Positions 1 through 11,900 of a DNA stretch of 64,000 nt are shown here, piece after piece. The stretch comes from Euonymus europaeus (lineage: Eukaryota; Streptophyta; Magnoliopsida; Celastrales; Celastraceae). Within the stretch, counting starts at the first letter, position 1. Every line of letters begins with the position of its first letter. The position numbers were made by a program, and so were the translations under genes. The stretch spans positions 15,729,001 to 15,793,000 of the forward strand of contig OY756961.1 in NCBI GenBank assembly GCA_963580455.1, in the 5' to 3' direction. The notes under the pieces were generated by a model. The model was not told the origin of the DNA and made no database searches. It was given only the letters and a program-made list of their open reading frames with translations.

Positions 1-160
1 GACCATCAAAGTTGCTCGGTGTACAATTTTTATTGTTCTCATGTGTCAAATTTTACGAGTATAAGCTTCATAGATTATTTCGATGCCAAAACAATAACTT
101 TCTATGACAAATGGACAAAACCGTTAAGAGCTCATCCATAGAGAGAGTTGAGCAACTTCG
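1..160 (+). repeat. Representative 160-bp monomer
   Basis: Taken from GACCATCAAA to the base before the next GACTATCAAA. It holds 57 G or C out of 160 (35.6%). Bases 11-50 are the part that varies most between monomers: GTTGCTCGGTGTACAATT here, elsewhere GTTTCTCGGGATAGACTT, ATTGCTCTATGTAGACTT, ATTGCTCTTTGTAAACTT or GTTTCTCGGGATGTACATTT. Bases 50-112 are strongly conserved (TTTTACGAGTATAAGCTTC, AGATTATTTCGATGCC, CTTTCTATGACAAAT). The tail CCGTTAA(A/G)AGCTCCTCC followed by a GAGAGAG or GAGAGTG block and TTGAGC(A/G)A varies moderately. The start point chosen is arbitrary. Confidence 0.95.
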
Positions 161-309
161 GACTATCAAAGTTTCTCGGGATAGACTTTTTATTGTTCTT
201 CTATGTTAAATTTTACGAGTATAAGCTTCATAGATTATTTGGATGCCAAAACACCAACTTTCTATGACAAATGGACGAAACCGTTAAAAGCTCCTCCATA
301 GAGAGAGTT

Positions 310-337
310 GAGCAACTTCGGACCATCAAAGTTGCTC
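310..337. repeat. Imperfectly conserved dyad at the monomer joint (example)
   Basis: GAGCAAC at 310-316 and GTTGCTC at 331-337 are perfect 7-base inverted repeats with a 14-base spacer. A second small dyad, AGTTG-AG-CAACT, overlaps the left arm. The same arrangement recurs wherever a monomer ending in GTTGAGCAAC is followed by one starting with the GTTGCTCGG variant; it is lost in the GTTTCTCGGG and GCGACTTCGG variants. A role, such as cruciform formation or protein binding, is speculation. Confidence 0.6.
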
Positions 338-1761
338 GGTGTACAATTTTTATTGTTCTCATACGAAAAATTTTACGAGTATAAGCCTCATAGATTATTT
401 CGATGCCTAAACAACAACTTTCTATGAAAAATCGACAAAACCGTTAAAAGCTCCTCCACAGAGAGAGTTTAACAACTTCGGACCATCAAAATTGCTCTTT
501 GTAAACTTTTTATTGTTCTTCTATGTGAAATTTTACGAGTATAAGCTTCCTAGATTATTTCGATGCCAAAACACCAACTTTCTATGACAAATGGACAAAA
601 CCGTTAAAAGCTACTCCATAGAGAGTGTTGAGCGAATTCGGACCATCAAAGTTGCTCGGTGTACAATTTTTATTGTTCTCATATGAAAAATTTTACGAGT
701 ATAAGCTTCATAGATTATTTCGATGCCAAAACAACAAGTTTCTATGACAAATCGACAAAACCGTTAAAAGCTCCTCCATAGAGAGAGTTGAACAACTTCG
801 GACCATCAAAATTGCTCTTTGTAAACTTTTTATTGTTCTTCTATGTGAAATTTTACGAGTATAAGCTTCCTAGATTATTTCGATGCCAAAACACAAACTT
901 TCTATGACAAATGGACAAAACCGTTAAAAGCTACTCCATAGAGAGTGTTGAGCGAATTCGGACCATCAAAGTTGTTCGGTGTACAATTTTTATTGTTCCT
1001 ATATGTCAAATTTTACGAGTATAAGCTGCATAGATTATTTCGTGTCCAAAACACCAACTTTCTATGAAAAATCGACAAAACCGTTAAAAGCTTCTCCATA
1101 GAGAGAGTTGAGCAACTTCGGACCATCAAAACTGCTCTTTGTACTATTTTTATTGTTCTTATATGTCAAATTTTACGAGTATAAGCTTCATAGATTATTT
1201 CAATGCTAAAACACCAACTTTCTATGACAAATGGACAAAACCGTTAAAAGCTCATCTATAGAGAGAGTTGAGCGACTTCGGACTATCAAAGTTTCTCGGT
1301 GTACAATTTTTATTGTTCTCATATGTCAAATTTTACGAGTATAAGCTTCATAGATTATTTCGATGCCAAAACACAAACTTTCTATGACAAATGGACAAAA
1401 CCGTTAAGAGCTCCTCCATAGAGAGAGTTGAACAACTTCGGACTATCAAAGTTTCTCGAGATAGATTTTTTATTGTTCTTCTATGTTAAATTTTACGAGT
1501 ATAAGCTTCCTAGATTATTTCGATGCCAAAACACCAACTTTCTTTGACAAATCGACAAAACCGTTAAAAGCTCCTCCATAGAGAGAGTTGAGCAACTTCG
1601 GACCATCAAAATTGCTCTATGTAGACTTTTTATTGTTCTTCTATGTCAAATTTTACGAGTCTAAGCTTCGTAGATTATTTCGATGCCAAAACACCAACTT
1701 TCTATGAAAAATAGACAAAACCGTTAAGAGCTCCTCCTTAGAGAGAGTTTAGCAACTTCGG

Positions 1762-1763
1762 AG
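1762..1763 (+). repeat. 15-bp deletion giving a 145-bp monomer
   Basis: The text runs AACTTCGGA directly into GGGATGTACATT, while the partner copy at 4621-4655 has 15 more bases (CTATCAAAGTTTCTA) between them. Because only one of the two duplicates lacks them, the deletion probably arose after the duplication. Confidence 0.85.
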
Positions 1764-1950
1764 GGATGTACATTTTTTTGTTCTTCTATATTAAATTTTA
1801 CGAGTATAAGCTTCCTAGATTATTTCGATGACAAATCACCAACTTTCTATGAAAAATAGACAAAACCGTTAAGAGCTCCTCCTTAGAGAGAGTTTAGCAA
1901 CTTCTGACTATCAAAGTTTCTCGGGACGTACATTTTTTTGTTCTTCTATG

Positions 1951-2630
1951 TCAATTTTTACGAGTATAAGCTTCCTAGATTATTTCGATGCTAAAACAAC
2001 AACTTTCTATGACAAATGGACAAAACCGTTAAAAGCTCCTTCATAGAGAGAGTTGAGCAACTTTGGACCATCAAAGTTGCTCGGTTTACAATTTTTATTT
2101 TTCTCATATGTCAAATTTTACGAGTATAAGCTTCATAGATTATTTCGATGCCAAAACATCAACTTTCTATGACAAATGGACAAAACCGTTAAGAGCTCCT
2201 CCATAGAGAGAGTTGAGCAACTTCGGACCATAAAAGTTGCTCGGTGTACACTTTTTATTGTTCTTATATGTCAAATTTTATGAGAATAAGCTTCATAGAT
2301 TATTTCGATGCCAAAACAACAACTTTCTATGACAAATCGACAAAACCGTTAAAAGCTCCTCCATAGAGAGAGTTGAACAACTTCGGACCATCAAAATTGC
2401 TCTTTAGACACTTTTTATTGTTCTTCTATGTGAAATTTCACGAGTATAAGCTTCCTAGATTATTTCGATGCCAAAACACCAACTTTCTATGACAAATGGA
2501 CAAAACCGTTAAAAGCTCCTCCATAGAGAGTGTTGAGCGAATTCGGACCATCAAAGTTGTTCGGTGTACAATTTTTATTGTTCCTATATGTCAAATTTTA
2601 AGAGTATAACCTGCATAGATTAATTCGATG
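1951..2630 (+). repeat. Block B, copy 1 (about four monomers)
   Basis: This matches 6591-7270 at an offset of 4640 (29 monomers). Shared variants are TCAATTTTTACG, GATGCTAAAACAACAAC, CTTTGGACC, ACCATAAAAGTTGCTCGG and GCTCTTTAGACACTT, in the same order. Confidence 0.8.
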
Positions 2631-2865
2631 CCAAAACAACAACTTTCTATGAAAAATCGACAAAACCATTAAAAGCTCCTCCATAGAGAGAGTTGAGCAA
2701 CTTTGGACCATCAAAATTGCTCTTTGTACAATTTTTATTGTTCTTATATGTCAAATTTTACGAGTATAAGCTTCATAGAATATTTCGATGCTAAAACTCC
2801 AACTTTCTATGAAAAATGGACAAAACCGTTAAAAGCTCCTTCATAGAGAGAGTTGAGCAACTTCG

Positions 2866-4710
2866 GACCATCAAAGTTGCTCGGTGTACAATTTTTATTG
2901 TTCTCATGTGTCAAATTTTACGAGTATAAGCTTCATAGATTATTTCGATGCCAAAACAATAACTTTCTATGACAAATGGACAAAACCGTTAAGAGCTCAT
3001 CCATAGAGAGAGTTGAGCAACTTCGGACTATCAAAGTTTCTCGGGATAGACTTTTTATTGTTCTTCTATGTTAAATTTTACGAGTATAAGCTTCATAGAT
3101 TATTTGGATGCCAAAACACCAACTTTCTATGACAAATGGACGAAACCGTTAAAAGCTCCTCCATAGAGAGAGTTGAGCAACTTCGGACCATCAAAGTTGC
3201 TCGGTGTACAATTTTTATTGTTCTCATACGAAAAATTTTACGAGTATAAGCTTCATAGATTATTTCGATGCCTAAACAACAACTTTCTATGAAAAATCGA
3301 CAAAACCGTTAAAAGCTCCTCCACAGAGAGAGTTTAACAACTTTGGACAATCAAAATTGCTCTTTGTAAACTTTTTATTGTTCTTCTATGTTAAATTTTA
3401 CGAGTATAAGCTTCCTAGATTATTTCGATGCCAAAACACCAACTTTCTATGACAAATGGACAAAACCGTTAAAAGCTACTCCATAGAGAGTGTTGAGCGA
3501 ATTCGGACCATCAAAGTTGCTCGGTGTACAATTTTTATTGTTCTCATATGAAAAATTTTACGAGTATAAGCTTCATAGAGTATTTCGATGCCAAAACAAC
3601 AAGTTTCTATGACAAATCGACAAAACCGTTAAAAGCTCCTCCATAGAGAGAGTTGAACAACTTCGGACCATCAAAATTGCTCTTTGTAAACTTTTTATTG
3701 TTCTTCTATGTGAAATTTTACGAGTATAAGCTTCATAGACTATTTCGATGCCAAAACATCAACTTTCTATGACAAATGGACAAAACCGTTAAGAGCTCCA
3801 CCATAGAGAGTGTTGAGCGAATTCGGACCATCAAAGTTGTTCGGTGTACAATTTTTATTGTTCCTATATGTCAAATTTTACGAGTATAAGCTGCATAGAT
3901 TATTTCGTGTCCAAAACACCAACTTTCTATGAAAAATCGACAAAACCGTTAAAAGCTCCTCCATAGAGAGAGTTGAGCAACTTCGGACCATCAAAACTGC
4001 TCTTTGTACTATTTTTATTGTTCTTATATGTCAAATTTTACGAGTATAAGCTTCATAGATTATTTCAATGCTAAAACACCAACTTTCTATGACAAATGGA
4101 CAAAACCGTTAAAAGCTCATCTATAGAGAGAGTTGAGCGACTTCGGACTATCAAAGTTTCTCGGTGTACAATTTTTATTGTTCTCATATGTCAAATTTTA
4201 CGAGTATAAGCTTCATAGATTATTTCGATGCCAAAACACAAACTTTCTATGACAAATGGACAAAACCGTTAAGAGCTCCACCATAGAGAGAGTTGAACAA
4301 CTTCGGACTATCAAAGTTTCTCGAGATAGACTTTTTATTGTTCTTCTATGTTAAATTTTACGAGTATAAGCTTCCTAGATTATTTCGATGCCAAAACACC
4401 AACTTTCTTTGACAAATCGACAAAACCGTTAAAAGCTCCTCCATAGAGAGAGTTGAGCAACTTCGGACCATCAAAATTGCTCTATGTAGACTTTTTATTG
4501 TTCTTCTATGTCAAATTTTACGAGTCTAAGCTTCGTAGATTATTTCGATGCCAAAACACCAACTTTCTATGAAAAATAGACAAAACCGTTAAGAGCTCCT
4601 CCTTAGAGAGAGTTTAGGAACTTCGGACTATCAAAGTTTCTAGGGATGTACATTTTTTTGTTCTTCTATATTAAATTTTACGAGTATAAGCTTCCTAGAT
4701 TATTTCGATG
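2866..4710 (+). repeat. Higher-order block A, copy 2
   Basis: This is the second copy of the block at 1-1830, in the same monomer order. It keeps the 15 bases missing from copy 1 near 1762. It differs in a short patch at about 3737-3805 (see findings); elsewhere only scattered single-base changes separate the copies. Confidence 0.85.
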
Positions 4711-6560
4711 CCAAAACACCAACTTTCTATGACAAATGGACAAAACCCTTAAAAGCTCCTCCATAGAGAGAGTTGAGAAACTTCGGACCATCAAAATTGC
4801 TCTATGTAGACTTTTTATTGTTCTTCTATGTCAAATTTTAAGAGTATAAGCTTCGTAGATTATTTCGATGCCAAAACACCAACTTTCTATGACAAATGGA
4901 GAAAACCGTTAAAAGCTCCTCCATAGAAAGTGTTGAGCGACTACGGACCTTCAAAATTGCTCGGTGTACAATTTTTATTGTTCTCATGTGTCAAATTTTA
5001 CGAGTATAAGCTTCATAGATTATTTCGATGCCAAAACACAAACTTTCTATGACAAATGGACAAAACCGTTAAGAGCTCCTCCATAGAGAGAGTTGGACAA
5101 CTTCGGACTATCAAAGTTTCTCGGGATAGACTTTTTATTGTTCTTCTATGTTAAATTTTACGAGTATAAGCTTCCTATATTATTTCGATGCCAAAACACC
5201 AACTTTCTATGACAAATCGACAAAACCATTAAAAGCTCCTCCATAGAGAGAGTTGAACAACTTCGGACCATCAAAGTTGCTTTTTATACACTTTTTATTG
5301 TTCTTCTATGTGAAATTTTACGAGTATAAGCTTCCTAGATTATTTCGATGCCAAAACACCAACTTTCTATGAAAAATAGACAAAACCGTTAAGAGCTCCT
5401 CCTTAGAGAGAGTTTAGCAACTTCGGACCATCAAAATTTCTCGGGATGTACATTTTTTTGTTCTTCTATATTAAATTTTACGAGTATAAGCTTCCTAAAT
5501 TATTTCGATGCCAAAACACCAACTTTCTATGACAAATGTACAAAACCGTTAAAAGCTCCTCCATAGAGAGAGTTGAGCAACTTCGGACCATAAAAATTGC
5601 TCTATGTAGACTTTTTATTGTTCTTCTATGTCAAATTTTACGAGTATAAGCTTCGTAGATTATTTCGATGCCAAAACACCAACTTTCTATGACAAATGGA
5701 GAAAACCGTTAAAAGCTCCTCCATAGAAAGTGTTGAGCGACTACGGACCTTCAAAATTGCTCGGTGTACAATTTTTATTGTTCTCATGTGTCAAATTTTA
5801 CGAGTATAAGCTTCATAGATTATTTCGATGCCAAAACACAAACTTTCTATGACAAATGGACAAAACCGTTAAGAGCTCCTCCATAGAGAGAGTTGAACAA
5901 CTTCGGACTATCAAAGTTTCTCGGGATAGACTTTTTATTGTTCTTCTATGTTAAATTTTACGAGTATAAGCTTCCTAGATTATTTCGATGCCAAAACACC
6001 AACTTTCTATGACAAATCGACAAAACCATTAAAAGCTCCTCCATAGAGAGAGTTGAACAACTTCGGACCATCAAAGTTGCTTTTTATACACTTTTTATTG
6101 TTCTTCTATGTGAAATTTTACGAGTATAAGCTTCCTAGATTATTTCGATGCCAAAACACCAACTTTCTATGAAAAATAGACAAAACCGTTAAGAGCTCCT
6201 CCTTAGAGAGAGTTTAGCAACTTCGGACCATCAAAATTTCTCGGGATGTACATTTTTTTGTTCTTCTATATTAAATTTTACGAGTATAAGCTTCCTAAAT
6301 TATTTCGATGCCAAAACACCAACTTTCTATGACAAATGTACAAAACCGTTAAAAGCTCCTCCATAGAGAGAGTTGAGCAACTTCGGACCATAAAAATTGC
6401 TCTATGTAGACTTTTTATTGTTCTTCTATGTCAAATTTTACGAGTATAAGCTTCGTAGATTATTTCGATGCCAAAACACCAACTTTCTATGACAAATGGA
6501 CAAAACCGTTAAAAGCTCCTCCATAGAGAGTGTTGAGCGACTACGGACCTTCAAAATTGC
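4641..6560 (+). repeat. 800-bp pentamer higher-order repeat, about 2.4 copies
   Basis: The variant order repeats with an 800-base period (five monomers): GGGATGTACATTTTTTTG, then GCTCTATGTAGAC, then ACTACGGACCTTC with CTCATGTG, then TCGGGATAGAC, then GCTTTTTATACAC. Rare shared states such as GACAAATGTAC (5535, 6335) and CATAGAAAGTGTTG (4923, 5723) confirm the register. Similarity is strongest between about 4930 and 6530. The same five variants in the same order recur at 15301-16650. Confidence 0.85.
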
Positions 6561-6590
6561 TCGGTGTACAATTTTTATTGTTCTTATATG

Positions 6591-7270
6591 TCAATTTTTA
6601 CGAGTATAAGCTTCATAGATTATTTCGATGCTAAAACAACAACTTTCTATGACAAATGGACAAAACCGTTAAAAGCTCCTTCATAGAGAGAGTTGAGCAA
6701 CTTTGGACCATCAAAGTTGCTCGGTGTACAATTTTTATTGTTCTCATATGTCAAATTTTACGAGTATAAGCTTCATAGACTATTTCGATGCCAAAACATC
6801 AACTTTCTATGACAAATGGACAAAACCGTTAAGAGCTCCTCCATAGAGAGAGTTGAGCAACTTCGGACCATAAAAGTTGCTCGGTGTACACTTTTTATTG
6901 TTCTTATATGTCAAATTTTATGAGTATAAGCTTCATAGATTATTTCGATGCCAAAACAACAACTTTCTATGACAAATCGACAAAACCGTTAAAAGCTCCT
7001 CCGTAGATAGAGTTGAGCAACTTCAGACCATCAAAATTGCTCTTTAGACACTTTTTATTGTTCTTCTATGTGAAATTTCACGAGTATAAGCTTCCTAGAT
7101 TATTTCGATGCCAAAACACCAACTTTCTATGACAAATGGACAAAACCGTGAAAAGCTCCTCCGTAGAGAGTGTTGAGCGAATTCGGACAATCAAAGTTGT
7201 TCGGTGTACAATTTTTATTGTTCCTATATGTCAAATTTTACGAGTATAAGCTGCATAGATTATTTCGATG
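6591..7270 (+). repeat. Block B, copy 2
   Basis: This is the second copy of 1951-2630, placed directly after the pentamer block. It ends where 7271 reads CGAAAACACC and the partner reads CCAAAACAAC. Confidence 0.8.
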
Positions 7271-7346
7271 CGAAAACACCAACTTTCTATGACAAATGGA
7301 CAAAACCGTTAAGAGCTCCTTCATAGAGAGAATTGAGCAACTTCGG

Positions 7347-8990
7347 ACTATCAAAGTTTCTCGTGATAGACTTTTTATTGTTCTTCTATGTTATATTTTA
7401 CGAGTATAAGCTTCCTAGATTATTTCGATGCCAAAACACCAACTTTCTATGACAAATCGACAAAACCGTTAAAACTCCTCCATAGAGAGAGTTGAACAAC
7501 TTCGGACCATCAAAATTGTTCTTTATACACTTTTTATTGTTCTTCTATGTGAAATTTTATGAGTATAAGCTTCCTAGATTATTACGATGCCAAAACACCA
7601 ACTTTCTATGAAAAATAGACAAAACTGTTAAGAGCTCCTCCTTAGAGAGAGTTGAGGAACTTCGGACTATCAAAGTTTCTCAGGATATACTTTTTTTTGT
7701 TCTTCTATATTAAATTTTACGAGTATAAGCTTCCTAGATTATTTCGATGCCAAAACACCAACTTTCTATGATAAATGGACAAAACCGTTAAAAGCTCCTC
7801 CATAGAGAAAGTTGAGCAACTTCGGACCATCAAAATTGCTCTATGTAGACTTTTTATTGTTCTTCTATGTCAAATTTTACGAGTATAAGCTTCCTAAATT
7901 ATTTCAATGCCAAAACATCAACGTTCTATGACAATTTCACAAAACCGTTAAAAGCTCCTCCATAGAGAGTGTTGAGCGACTTCGGACCTTCAAAATTGAT
8001 CGGTTTCTTATATGTCAAATTTTACGAGTATAAGCTTCATAGATTATTTCGATGCCAAAACACAAACTTTCTATGCAAATGGACAAACCCGTTAAAAGCT
8101 CCTCCATAGAGACAATTGAGCAACTTCGGACCATCAAAGTTGCTCGGTGTACACTTTTTATGGTTCTTATATGTCAAATTTTATGAGTATAAGCTTCATA
8201 GATTATTTCGATTCCAAAACAACAACTTTCTATGACAAATGGATGAAATCGTTAAAAGCTCCTCCATAGAGAGAGTTGAGCAACTTCGGACCATCAAAAT
8301 TGCTCTATGTATACTTTTTATTGTTCTTCTATGTCAAATTTTACGAGTATAAGCTTCCTAGATTATTTCGATGCCAAAACACCAACTTTCTATGACAAAT
8401 GGACAAAACCGTTAAAAGCTCCTTCATAGAGAGTGTTGAGCGAATTCGGACCATCAAATTTGTTCGGTGTACACTTTTTATTGTTCTTATATGTCAAATT
8501 TTACGAGTATAAGCTTCATAGATTATTTCGATTCCAAAACACCAACTTTCTATGACAAATGGACAAAACCGTTAAAAGCTCCTCCAAAGAGAGAGTTGAT
8601 CAACTTCGGACCATCAAAGTTGCTCGGTGTACACTTTTTATTGTTCTTATATGTCAAATTTTATGAGTATAAGCTTCATAGATTATTTCGATGCAAAAAC
8701 ACCAACTTTCTATGACAAATGGACGAAACCGTTAAAAGCTCCTCCATAGAGAGAGTTGAAGAACTTCGGACCATCAAAATTGCTCTATGTATACTTTTTT
8801 TTGTTCTTCTATATTAAATTTTACGAGTATAAGCTTCCTAGATTATTTCGATGCCAAAACACCAACTTTCTATGACAAATGGACAATACCGTTAAAAGCT
8901 CCTCCATAGAGAGTGTTGAGCGACTTCGGACCTTCAAAGTTGCTCGGTGTACAATTTTTATTGTTCTTATATGTCAAATTTTATGAGTAT
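7347..8990 (+). repeat. Partial upstream copy of the 16-mer block
   Basis: It aligns with about 9249-10910 and 11808-13470. Markers in shared order are TTATATTTTA, the one-base-shorter AAAACTCCTCC (7471), ATTACGATG, ATCAACGTTCTATGACAATT, TTGATCGG and the shortened CTATGCAAATGGACAAACCC. It carries a private 15-base deletion at 8004. Confidence 0.8.
8004..8005 (+). repeat. 15-bp deletion giving a short monomer
   Basis: TTGATCGGT is joined directly to TTCTTATATGTC. The two related copies near 9903 and 12462 keep the intervening 15 bases (GTRSAATTTTTATTG pattern: GTAGAA or GTACAA followed by TTTTTATTG). The loss is therefore private to this copy. Confidence 0.85.
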
Positions 8991-11900
8991 AAGCTTCATA
9001 GATTATTTCGATGCCAAAACACCAACTTTCTATAACAAATAGACAAAACCATTAAGAGCTCCTCCATAGAGAGACTTGAGCAACTTCGGACTATCAAAGT
9101 TTCTCGGAATAGACTTTATATTGTTCTCATATGTCAAATTTTACGAGTATAAGCTTCATAGATTATTTCGATGCCAAAACACCAACTTTCTAAGACAAAT
9201 GTACAAAACCGTTAAGAGCTCCTCCATAGAGAGAGTTGAGCAACTTCGGACTATCAAAGTTTCTCGGGATAGACTTTTTATTGTTCTTCTATGTTATATT
9301 TTACGAGTATAAGCTTCCAAGATTATTTCGATGCCAAAACTCCAACTTTCTATGAAAAATCGACAAAACCGTTAAAACTCCTCCATAGAGAGAGTTGAAC
9401 AACTTCGGACCATCAAAATTGTTCTTAATACACTTTTTATTGTTCTTCTATGTGAAATTTTACGAGTATATGCTTTCCCTAGATTATTACGATGCCAAAA
9501 CACCAACTTTCTATGAAAAATAGACAAAACTGTTAAGGGCTCCTCCTTAGAGAGAGTTGAGCAACTTCGGACTATCAAAGTCTCTCAGGATATACTTTTT
9601 TTGTTCTTCTATATTAAATTTTACGATTATAAGCTTCCTAGATTATTTCGATGCCAAAACACCAACTTTCTATGACAAATGGACAAAACCGTTAAAAGCT
9701 CCTCCATAGAGAGAGTTGAGCAACTTCGGACCATCAAAATTGCTCTATGTAGACTTTTTATTGTTCTTCTATGTCAAATTTTACGAGTATAAGCTTCCTA
9801 AATTATTTCAATGCCAAAACATCAACGTTCTATGACAATTTCACAAAACCGTTAAAAGCTCCTCCATAGAGAGTGTTGAGCGACTTCGGACCTTCAAAAT
9901 TGATCGGTGTAGAATTTTTATTGTTCTTATATGTCAAATTTTAGGAGTATAAGCTTCATAGATTATTTCGATGCCAAAACACAAACTTTCTATGCAAATG
10001 GACAAACCCGTTAAAAGCTCCTCCATAGAGACAATTGAGCAACTTCGGACTATCAAAGTTGCTCGGTGTACACTTTTTATGGTTCTTATATGTCAAATTT
10101 TATGAGTATAAGCTTCATAGATTATTTCGATGCCAAAACAACAACTTTCTATGACAAATGGATGAAATCGTTAAAAGCTCCTCCATAGAGAGAGTTGAGC
10201 AACTTCGGACCATCAAAATTGCTCTATGTATACTTTTTATTGTTCTTCTATGTCAAATTTTACGAGTATAAGCTTCCTAGATTATTTCGATGCCAAAACA
10301 CCAACTTTCTATGACAAATGGACAAAACCGTTAAAAGCTCCTCCATAGAGAGTGTTGAGCGAATTCGGACCATCAAATTTGTTCGGTGTACACTTTTTAT
10401 TGTTCTTATATGTCAAATTTTATGAGTATAAGCTTCATAGATTATTTCGATTCCAAAACACCAACTTTCTATGACAAATGGACAAAACCGTTAAAAGCTC
10501 CTCCAAAGAGAGAGTTGATCAACTTCGGACCATCAAAGTTGCTCGGTGTACACTTTTTATTGTTATTATATGTCAAATTTTATGAGTATAAGCTTCATAG
10601 ATTATTTCGATGCCAAAACACCAACTTTCTATGACAAATGGACGAAACCGTTAAAAGCTCCTCCATAGAGAGAGTTGAAGAACTTCGGACCATCAAAATT
10701 GCTCTATGTATACTTTTTATTGTTCTTCTATATCAAATTTTACGAGTATAAGCTTCATAGATTATTTCGATGCCAAAACACCAACTTTCTATGACAAACG
10801 GACAAAACTGTTAAAAGCTCCTCCATAGAGAGTGTTGAGCGACTTCGGATCTTCAAAGTTGCTCGGTGTACAATTTTTATTGTTCTTATATGTCAAATTT
10901 TACGAGTATAAGCTTCTTAGATTATTTCGATGCCAAAACACCAACTTTCTATGACAAATGGACAAAACCGTTAAAAGCTCCTCCATGGAGAGAGTTGATT
11001 AACTTCGGACCATCAAAGTTGCTCGGTGTACACTTTTTATTGTTCTTATATGTCAAATTTTATGAGTATAAGCTTCATAGATTATTTCGATGCCAAAACA
11101 ACAAATTTCTATGACAAATCGACAAAACCGTTAAAAGCACCTCCATAGAGAGAGTTGAACAATTTCGGACCATCAAAATTGCTCTTTGTACACTTTTTAT
11201 TGTTCTTCTATGTGAAATTTTACGAGTATAAGCTTCCTAGATTATTACGATGCCAAAACACCAACTTTCTATGAAAAATAGACAAAACTGTTAAGAGCTC
11301 CTCCTTAGAGAGAGTTGAGCAACTTCGGACTATCAAAGTGTCTCAGGATATACTTTTTTTTGTTCTTCTATATTAAATTTTACGAGTATAAGCTTCCTAG
11401 ATTATTTCGATGCCAAAACACCAACTTTCTATGACAAATGGACAAAACCGTTAAAAGCTCCTCCATAGAGAGAGTTGAGAAACTTCGGACCATCAAAGTT
11501 GCTTGGTGTACAATTTTTATTGTTCTCATATGTCAAATTTTACGAGTATAAGCTTCATAGATTATTTCGATGCCAAAACACCAACTTTCTATAACAAATG
11601 GACAAAACCATTAAGAGCTCCTCCATAGAGGGACTTGAGCAACTTCGGACTATCAAAGTTTCTCGGAATAGACTTTTTATTGTTCTCATATGTCAAATTT
11701 TACGAGTATAAGCTTCATAGATTATTTCGATGCCAAAACACCAACTTTCTATGACAAATGGACAAAACCGTTAAGAGCTCCTCCATAGAGAGAGTTGAGC
11801 AACTTCGGACTATCAAAGTTTCTCGGGATAGACTTTTTATTGTTCTTCTATGTTATATTTTAAGAGTATAAGCTTCCAAGATTATTTCGATGCCAAAACT

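Larger units (their letters stand above)
1..1830 (+). repeat. Higher-order block A, copy 1 (continues upstream of the window)
   Basis: Bases 1-1760 align with 2866-4625 at an offset of 2865. After a 15-base deletion in this copy the offset becomes 2880 (18 monomers) up to about 1830. Shared rare variants include ACAATAACTT, GATTATTTGGATGCC, CTCATACGAAAAA and CGTGTCCAAAAC in the same order. The match stops where 1831 reads ACAAATCACC against CCAAAACACC at 4711. Since base 1 already matches 2866, the block probably begins before the window. Confidence 0.85.

Noticed and set aside
151..190. CENP-B box-like motif (TTCG....A..CGGG)
   Set aside because: TTCGGACTATCAAAGTTTCTCGGGA has the right words, but TTCG and CGGG are too far apart for the known 17-base box.
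1321..1400. TATAAG near ACGAG as a promoter TATA box
   Set aside because: It is present in nearly every monomer as part of the conserved HindIII segment, and no gene lies downstream.
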